The notes under the pieces were generated by a model, which was not told where the DNA came from, did no database searches, and worked only from the letters and a program-made list of their open reading frames with translations. Made by a program: the position numbers and the translations under genes. DNA of 64,000 bases from Garcia nutans (Eukaryota > Streptophyta > Magnoliopsida > Malpighiales > Euphorbiaceae), in the NCBI GenBank assembly GCA_947685225.1, contig CANTUV010000032.1, positions 26,171,501 through 26,235,500 on the forward strand. The letters are read 5' to 3'. Below are positions 57,778-64,000 of this stretch, in pieces (the stretch's first letter is position 1; each line of letters begins with the position of its first letter).

Positions 57778-59912
57778 TCAATAGATTGGTTATGTAATAG
57801 GGTTAAAACATTTATGTCGATCGGTTTGATTCTCTTTGTACTAAGTGGTGACTCCAAATTTTTGTCATGAGCATTATCACGGGATCTATAAGCAAATAAA
57901 TAATTATGCCCAAACAATTGGCATCAATTCAAAGAGAATAGACAGAATCAATTATATGTCATCTCGTATTAAAACATGTCCATTAAGGGGACTAACTTCT
58001 ATTTTTTCCATATCGATTTTGTATGTTTAGCTTAACATAAGCAAGCTTGCCCCCTTCCAAGTGGAACCATGGCAACAGCCCTGTTAAGTGGGATCATTTA
58101 CGCACACAAGCTAATGGATTAACCCCATTAGAAATTAAGGTCATCCTATCAGTTCTTTGTTTAGACAATATTAAAGCTTGGTTGGTAACCAATAAACATA
58201 CACAGTAGTTACATATCAAAGGTTTACATTTCAATAACAAATAAAATTGTCTGAACAAAAGTTGTCCATTGCTCAAGAGAAACAAAAGAGCTAGCTTACA
58301 ATTAGATATATACCAAATTAGCAGAAGATCATGGTTTCACAAAATATATAATCAAGATGAACAAAAACAAAATATAACAAAAAAGCCGAATCGTCTTAAA
58401 ATAAAGTATCAAGAACATATATAGTATTAAATATATTATTAAATCATCAAAATGATCAATATCTCAAAAGAAAATAAAATAAAATAAAGAGCATATGGGT
58501 AGGTTCTAAGCTCAATATACTCCAAACACACTTTAGTATATGTTTTCTCTAACACTTGAGTTTATCAAATAAATTTATATCTCACAAGAATAGCTTTTTA
58601 AGGTTCTTCTTTTCTTTAAAATCATTCACAGATGAAAATATCATATGTAACTTCAATTAGCAAAAACACCAGCTTTTTCCCATACCCATGCTTAACTATT
58701 AATCTAAAGAAAACACAAGGTTCCTCACTTACCTTATTAACTCCAACAAATCTCTGTCCACTCTATGAATAATCCATAAACTCTAATGAATTTTTAGCAA
58801 CTTTAATTCAGAAGCTTGGATGAAGAAAAATGGAGACAAAATCTTGAAAAGGGAGAAGAAGAGAAGGAAAGTTTCATGCAAAAAAACGAGTGGTTGGAGT
58901 TTAAAGTTGGATTTTATATTCTTTTTTCGTGCACCAGATAAGATAGTGCTAAGCTAATATTTTAATAATAATGAGTGTTACTCTAGAGTGAACAAGCATT
59001 ACTTGTTCTTTTCTTTTAGTATTTTGTTACTCGAATTTTAATTTCCTGAATGTTCATTGCTCATAGATGAACGCACATTGTTTTACTTATTGCCTTTAAA
59101 TATCCATTTTCAATAATAAGTATGACATTTCATGAATATACATTATCTTAGCTATTGCCTAAATTTTTACCGAATTTAAGTAACGAGCATTATTTTGATG
59201 AACAAATGTGATTCTCGCTACAACCTAAATTTGACAGTTTTGATAAGGATGGTTACTCAATTGAACAAACATTCTTGGCACATAAACTGGCATTATGAAA
59301 AATAATGAAGGTTACTTTAATTATTGTCTATCATCTGCATATTAAATAATGAGTATTCTTAACAAATCTTACTGTACATTTTATTTTAGATAAAATTTTA
59401 TCCACTCCAATTTGGCCTTTTTTCAATAAAAAAATAGTTGTCAGAAAATAAATATCAATATATAATTATAAACTGCTTGTTGGCTCTTGGTTTAGTGAAA
59501 CATTGAATCCTATGAGTTTGTAAGTTTTGAAAAACGAGGCAAAATAGATTCATTATCAATGGTTGCAAAATCTTTCTAGAGTGAATTTTGTAATAAGATT
59601 GAATTATTATTTTCAACTATTAGCTATCTTTTTTTTAATAAGATTGAAACTACTTTTTTATAAGAATAACATTTTAAATGGATTAAGATAGATAATTATG
59701 GAGAATTATTTAATTATTTTATAGCTTTTTTTAAATTAATTATTTTGTAGTTTTGTATAATTGTAAAGTGTAAATTTTATTTGAAAAATCAATTTTTGAT
59801 GTCATTAACAAATATTTTGAACAAGATTTGTTTTTTTCTCCAACACCAAAAGAAGTTTTTTTTTTTTCTTAGAAAGCCCAGAGTCAGATGAGTGTCTTTG
59901 GAATTAGCAACG
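57778..59912. other. unassigned, possibly old Tat-type element remains
   Basis: No coding sequence recognised. AGTGGTGACTCC at about 57846 matches a phrase present in the Ogre/Tat-like LTRs of this window and in Tat-type PBS regions, but what follows does not. 58780-58990 has a purine-rich GAAGAAAAATGG..GGGAGAAGAAG stretch on the plus strand. 59000-59912 is AT-rich with long T runs and no structure I can name. Confidence 0.3.
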
Positions 59913-60463
59913 TGTTGGCAGAGAGACAGGGGAACTAACAAGGAAACATGTTTGTAGTATTGTTTTTGACTATTTATCTATCATAAAAATTGATTAACCA
60001 ATTTTATGGTCAAAATAGGAGGTGTCTAATTTAGAAATTTGAAGTCAAAAATAGAGGTGCCTAATTTTCACCAACCATTTTTAAAGTCTATATAAATCCT
60101 TTAGCTCTTATTTGAAAATCATCCCAAAATTAAGTCTTCTCTCTTTCCTTTATAATTCTTCTTTGATATTAATAGAATTATTTTTGTAGTGTCCGAAAAC
60201 GTAGGCAAAATTAGCCGAACTTCGTTAAAGTTTGGTATTCTCCTTATTAATTACTTAATAGCTATTTTTGGTATAGTTGTGGTGGTTTTTTGTACTAGTG
60301 ATTATATGTTTAGGAAAATTCTGTCTAAGGAAAGACTTGGTATTTAAGAGTGTCCATTGTGACACACCTCTCTTTCCTGAAAATTTTTCTGGTATAATTA
60401 TTGGTGCAATTGTTCACACACTATACATATTATTGGTGAAAAATTAATCCAATTTCCACAACA
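59913..60463 (+). repeat. 5' LTR of the copia element
   Basis: It is bounded by TGTTGGCAGA and TTCCACAACA (TGTTG/CAACA inverted ends), 551 bp. A TATA box (CTATATAAAT) is near 60094. Two U3 repeats, AAAATAGGAGGTGTCTAA and AAAATAGAGGTGCCTAA, lie at about 60014-60063. The phrase AACGTAGGCAAAATTAGCCG near 60199 is typical of the R-U5 of Tork/Tnt1-type LTRs. The left limit is inferred from the inverted ends. Confidence 0.7.
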
Positions 60464-60465
60464 AT

Positions 60466-60479
60466 TGGTATCAGAGCCA
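60466..60479 (+). promoter_or_regulatory. primer-binding site, initiator-tRNA-Met type
   Basis: TGGTATCAGAGCCA, a perfect match to the complement of the initiator tRNA-Met 3' end, two bases after the LTR. Confidence 0.92.
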
Positions 60480-60598
60480 AGATTTTCTGAGTATACTCTG
60501 TGGTTGCAGTCTAGTCTGATCTTCTACATCAGAAAAGATTTTTTTGGATTATTTGTATTTTGTATTTGTTAGCCATTGAATAATTTTTTGAAGTAGAA

Positions 60599-61573
60599 AT
60601 GACAGATGACTCAGGAAAATCATCCACTCCAAAGGAGACAGCATCCACTTCTTTAATTTGGTCAAGGACTGCTGGGTCAAATGCTAGATTTACAGTGGAG
60701 ATTTTTGATGGTACGAGTCATTTTGGTATGTGGCAAAGTGAGGTTCTAGACGCTCTCTTTCAGTAAGGTCTAGACATTGCCATTGAAGAAGAAAAATCAG
60801 AAGACATTGATGAAAAAAATTGGAAAGCCATCAATCGTGTGGTTTGTGGTACAATTCGATAATGCCTTTCTAGAGAACAGAAGTATGCGTTCTCTAAGGA
60901 AGTTTTTGCAAGTAAATTGTGGAAGGCATCGGAGGAAAAAATTTTGAAGAAAAGCAGTCAGAAAAAGCTTCATTTGAAGAAGAGATTGTTTCGCTTCACT
61001 TATGTTCCTAGTACCACTATGAATGAGCACATCACTAATTTAATCAGCTGGTAGCTGATTTGATGAATTTGGATGTGACTTTCAAAGATAAAGATTTAGC
61101 TTTGATGTTGTTGGGGTCCCTTCCAGAGGATTTTGAGTCTCTTGAAACAACTCTACTCTATGGGAAGGCTAAAGTGACTCTCTCTGAAGTAACTGCTGCA
61201 CTATACAGTTACGAACTATGAAAAAAAGATAAGAAAGAGAGTTCAAGTGAAACAACAGAAGCATTGGTAGTGAGAGGTCGCACTCAAAGCAGGAAGAGAG
61301 AAAAGAAGGGGAGATCAAAATCCAGACCAGCTAAAGATGAATGTGCCTTTTGCCAGGAGAACGGCATTGAAAAATAAATTGTCCCAATCTGAGTAATAAA
61401 AACAAATCTGATAAAGGAAAAGCTATCGTAAATTCAAATGCAGTTGAGTGTGATGATGAAGACTCAGACCTTTCATTAACTGTTGTGTCATCAACAAGCT
61501 CTTCTAGTGTATGGCTACTTGATTCTGGTTATAGTCATCATATGTGTCCCAATCGGGATTGGTTTTTGATGGG
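60599..61573 (+). pseudogene. copia gag-protease pseudogene, truncated
   Basis: ATG at 60599 (MTDDSGKSSTPKE). Gag of the UBN2 type follows: FDGTSHFGMWQSEVLDALF, KLWKASEEKILKKSSQ, then after a one-base shift near 61045 LVADLMNLDVTFKDKDLALM and LLGSLPEDFESLETTL. A basic segment (RGRTQSRKREKKGRSKSR) precedes a damaged zinc knuckle, CAFCQENG, in which the His and last Cys are not recognisable in frame. Aspartic protease begins near 61507 with WLLDSGYSHHMCPNRDWF, then stops at the Athila insertion. Stops include TAA near 60764 and TGA near 61219. The protein would form the copia particle; this copy is dead. Confidence 0.85.
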
Positions 61574-62922
61574 TGTCGAATCCACCAAAAATAATAAACC
61601 TGCTCTTCCTACAAAAGAAAACTTGTAAATATGGTGAGAATGATCGAACCCTAGGGACTAGCCTTGCCCAAGGCTAACCAAAACCTGACCTGCTGTAATT
61701 TAAGAAAAATAAAATAAAAACAGGGGAATTATATTTATGAAAAATAAAACGAAATTAAGTTAAAGAAGTGATCGAGAACGAAATTAGGACAGCAAAAATA
61801 ATTAAAAACTTGAAACAATGGAAGTGAACTCAATCAAGGATGATTCGCGGTATGAAGTTCTCACGGATTGATCACTGGCTAAAAATAATCTTTTTAATTC
61901 ATATTCACAGACAAGTTATAGCCTTCAAGCTAGCGTCTCCGACCAATCTTTCCGTTCTGAATAGGTTAAGCAAGACATAGCGCTATGAATAACCCCAAAC
62001 CAATAAACAACCCTAATACTAGCGACAGGATTTAATTTATTGATTGCAATGAACACTAGAAAGACCTTGCCCTAACCAACAAACCTACTAGCGAGATTCA
62101 TTTAGATTAGATCATACAATTACTTAATATAACCCAAAAGATTCTACCCAATCAAATTATACCAATCGCCACTTGTATCAACTCGAATAAACAATTACGG
62201 ATTTAATCTCATTGATTAGCTATATGTATCCTATCAATTAATCAATTGGCCAGATCAATCAACTAATAAAAATACACTAAGGATGGATTTTCCCAATAAG
62301 CCACAGTAAAAGTATGAATACAAAAGAATCAAAAAGAATAATTAGGCACAATCAAACCTCACAATCTTAAGAACTTCAACCTTGAATTAATCCTTGACTG
62401 AAATAAAGAGTTTAGCCACACATGGCTATGGAAGGAAACATTGTAAAATCCGTCAAGAAAACTGAAATTCGTATATCTCTTTACCTCCTCCAAAAGTGTC
62501 TATTTAAAAACCTAATTTTAACTTATATACTCCTAAAAGTGGGGCCAAAACATAATATATCAAAAAGGCCCACTAAAAACTACTTAAATCCTATTACAAG
62601 TCGGTTTAGAAGTCCTCAAATACCACTAAAATGCATGGGCCCGTCACTTAATTAAATCAGCCCGTTCAGGTCTGCCTGGCCCTTAGCCTTGGGCAAGGCT
62701 AAGGCCTCTGCTGCCAATCTGCCAATCTGTCATAAAGAAAATTCAGCTTCATGTCCTTTGCTCCAATACTTCCAATCCAGCTCCAAATAAGCCTCTTTAT
62801 TGCAAATCCACCGTTCCTATCCAGAATAATAAAAACCAAGTAAAAGCTCTTCTTTTCAATGTGAATAACATCAATTAAGCACAAAAACAAAGTAATAAAC
62901 ATGTTGGATTTGCAACCTATCA
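61574..62922 (-). repeat. 3' LTR of a second Athila-like element
   Basis: On the plus strand it runs from TGTCGAATCC to TTGCAACCTATCA, 1349 bp. On the minus strand GTGTGGGGATATT directly precedes TGATAGGTTGC, the polypurine tract and LTR start typical of Athila/Tat-type elements, so this is a 3' LTR and the interior lies to the right. It is a different subfamily from the LTRs at 39862 and 50213. It is inserted in the protease of the copia element; the second duplication copy is outside the window. Confidence 0.8.
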
Positions 62923-64000
62923 AATATCCCCACACTTATCCCATGCTTGTCCTCAAGCATGACTTAAAACTCAAAATCAAACCTATAAGGAGACCACATA
63001 CTTCACCCAAGAACCCGATCAAACACACACATGTTCCCCAAACAACTCAACATCGCAATTAATAATCCAACCCTCAACATCATTCCATCATTATGAACTC
63101 AATTGAAAAAGGTTACACTAAGAATTCTTAAAACACGCACACACACATTCGAAGTTTGAATCAACAAGTATTTTATCGAGCAAGTAACAAAACATATAAA
63201 AACATTTCATAGCTTCATTAAAACAGAATTAAAGAACAACCATAGGCTCCCCTCTAAACTCCCTCTCCACTAATGTAGGTCAAGTCTCAACCAAAGATCA
63301 TTAGGTCTTTACATGGGTTAGGCTAGGTGATGGTTACAAAAGATAGGATAATGTAAGGCTAAGAATAACAAGAAAATAAGTCTTTTACAATTAATTTCTA
63401 AAGAACAATGCACGAACTAATGGCGACAAATGCGACTTAAACCAGAGAAAAGCTTAAAAAAAACTAAAACTAAAATTGAATACACTTTTTTTTTCTTTTT
63501 CTTTCTTTTCTGATTTTTTTTTCATTTTTCTCTTTCTTTTTTTTCTTTTTTTTTCACATTCTGTTTTTTTTTTAATTTTCCTTTTTTTTTATTGAAGCTA
63601 AAATATCACATGACTATTTACAACCATCTCAAACCCCATAAAAATTAACACACACAAGTCAAAAGGACTATTTATTCCCACAAACTAGACTCAAATCAAT
63701 GACATTAAACAAAACTACATTTGCGCCAATTATTAATAACATACACGTGCATGCTCAAGAATGACTAAAAAGACCATTTTCTTGTTCAAGGGTGGTAGGC
63801 AAAGGGCTTTTGGTGTATATGGCTATATTGTAGGCTAAGAAAAGAAATTAGAGTACGCATTTAGCATACTTCGTAGGCTAGAAGGGGTAAAAAGAACGGT
63901 AACGTAAAGGTGGAAAAAACGTAAAAGGAATGATGAATCGACCAAAAGAACGCCTAAATCATCTCAAAAGTCGAGACTCGCCTAGGATTTCGCCTCAAGG
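62923..64000 (-). other. 3' interior of the second Athila-like element
   Basis: It starts with the polypurine tract (62923-62935, minus strand) and the phrase CATGCTTGAGGACAAGCATG near 62940-62960, usual just upstream of Athila-type 3' LTRs. No coding sequence is recognisable to the window end. A pyrimidine tract (mostly T) runs from about 63487 to 63590. Confidence 0.7.

Larger units (their letters stand above)
59913..61573 (+). mobile_element. 5' part of a Ty1/copia element (Tork/Tnt1-like)
   Basis: Order is LTR, PBS, gag, start of protease. It is cut at 61573 by an Athila-like element whose 3' LTR begins at 61574. The rest of the copia element should lie beyond the window, after the Athila insertion. 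Confidence 0.85.

Noticed and set aside
1..64000. Ribosomal RNA, organellar insert or active host gene
   Set aside because: No conserved rRNA, chloroplast or mitochondrial sequence was recognised, and the only cellular-type gene is disrupted.

Overview
The window is AT-rich plant nuclear DNA, most likely from a dicot. It is almost entirely transposable elements nested inside one another. No gene looks intact. The only cellular gene recognised is a broken one at 16.67-19.08 kb that combines a P-loop, DC1 (Cys/His-rich C1) and EF-hand segments. Everything below was read by eye; target-site duplications (TSDs) and repeat alignments are the main evidence, and no database search was run.

Layout. 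1-1661: 3' part of a Ty3/gypsy LTR, forward. 1662-4366: AT-rich spacer with microsatellites and a possible MITE. 4372-15689: a forward solo LTR (TSD AGACC) split by a complete but decayed Ty3/gypsy element (5343-13750) whose 3' LTR has lost its first ~1.2 kb. 16.67-19.08 kb: the P-loop/DC1/EF-hand gene, interrupted by a ~530-bp MITE and frameshifted. 19.45-23.55 kb: a CACTA-like element containing a 3.1-kb hAT transposon (19654-22762) with a decayed transposase on the minus strand.

24.35-57.77 kb is one nested stack, all in reverse orientation. Solo LTR A (24353-57772) was entered by solo LTR B (26532-57521). LTR B was entered by an Ogre/Tat-like retroelement (26763-52862, TSD CTCAT) that carries gag but no visible pol. 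That element was hit by a Sirevirus-like solo LTR (27975-29273), another solo LTR (31588-34618, TSD GGTTG), a hAT MITE (39168-39699) and a 12-kb Athila-like element (39862-51818). Beside the 5' end of the Ogre/Tat-like element lies a 12-unit, ~243-bp tandem array (52.8-55.7 kb). Each monomer contains the LTR terminus, the TSD and adjacent host sequence, and part of the array has a four-monomer higher-order period.

57.78-59.91 kb is unassigned. 59913-61573 is the start of a Ty1/copia (Tork/Tnt1-like) element, cut at its protease by a second Athila-like element (3' LTR 61574-62922) whose interior runs off the window.

Functionally this is a graveyard. The coding regions of the elements carry stops (mostly TAG from CAG or TGG), frameshifts and damaged catalytic motifs, as expected for old, heavily cytosine-methylated DNA. 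Genes here do not work together as a pathway; the interest lies in the insertion history, the birth of a satellite-like array from an LTR junction, dyad-symmetric motifs shared by unrelated LTR families, and the unusual broken gene.
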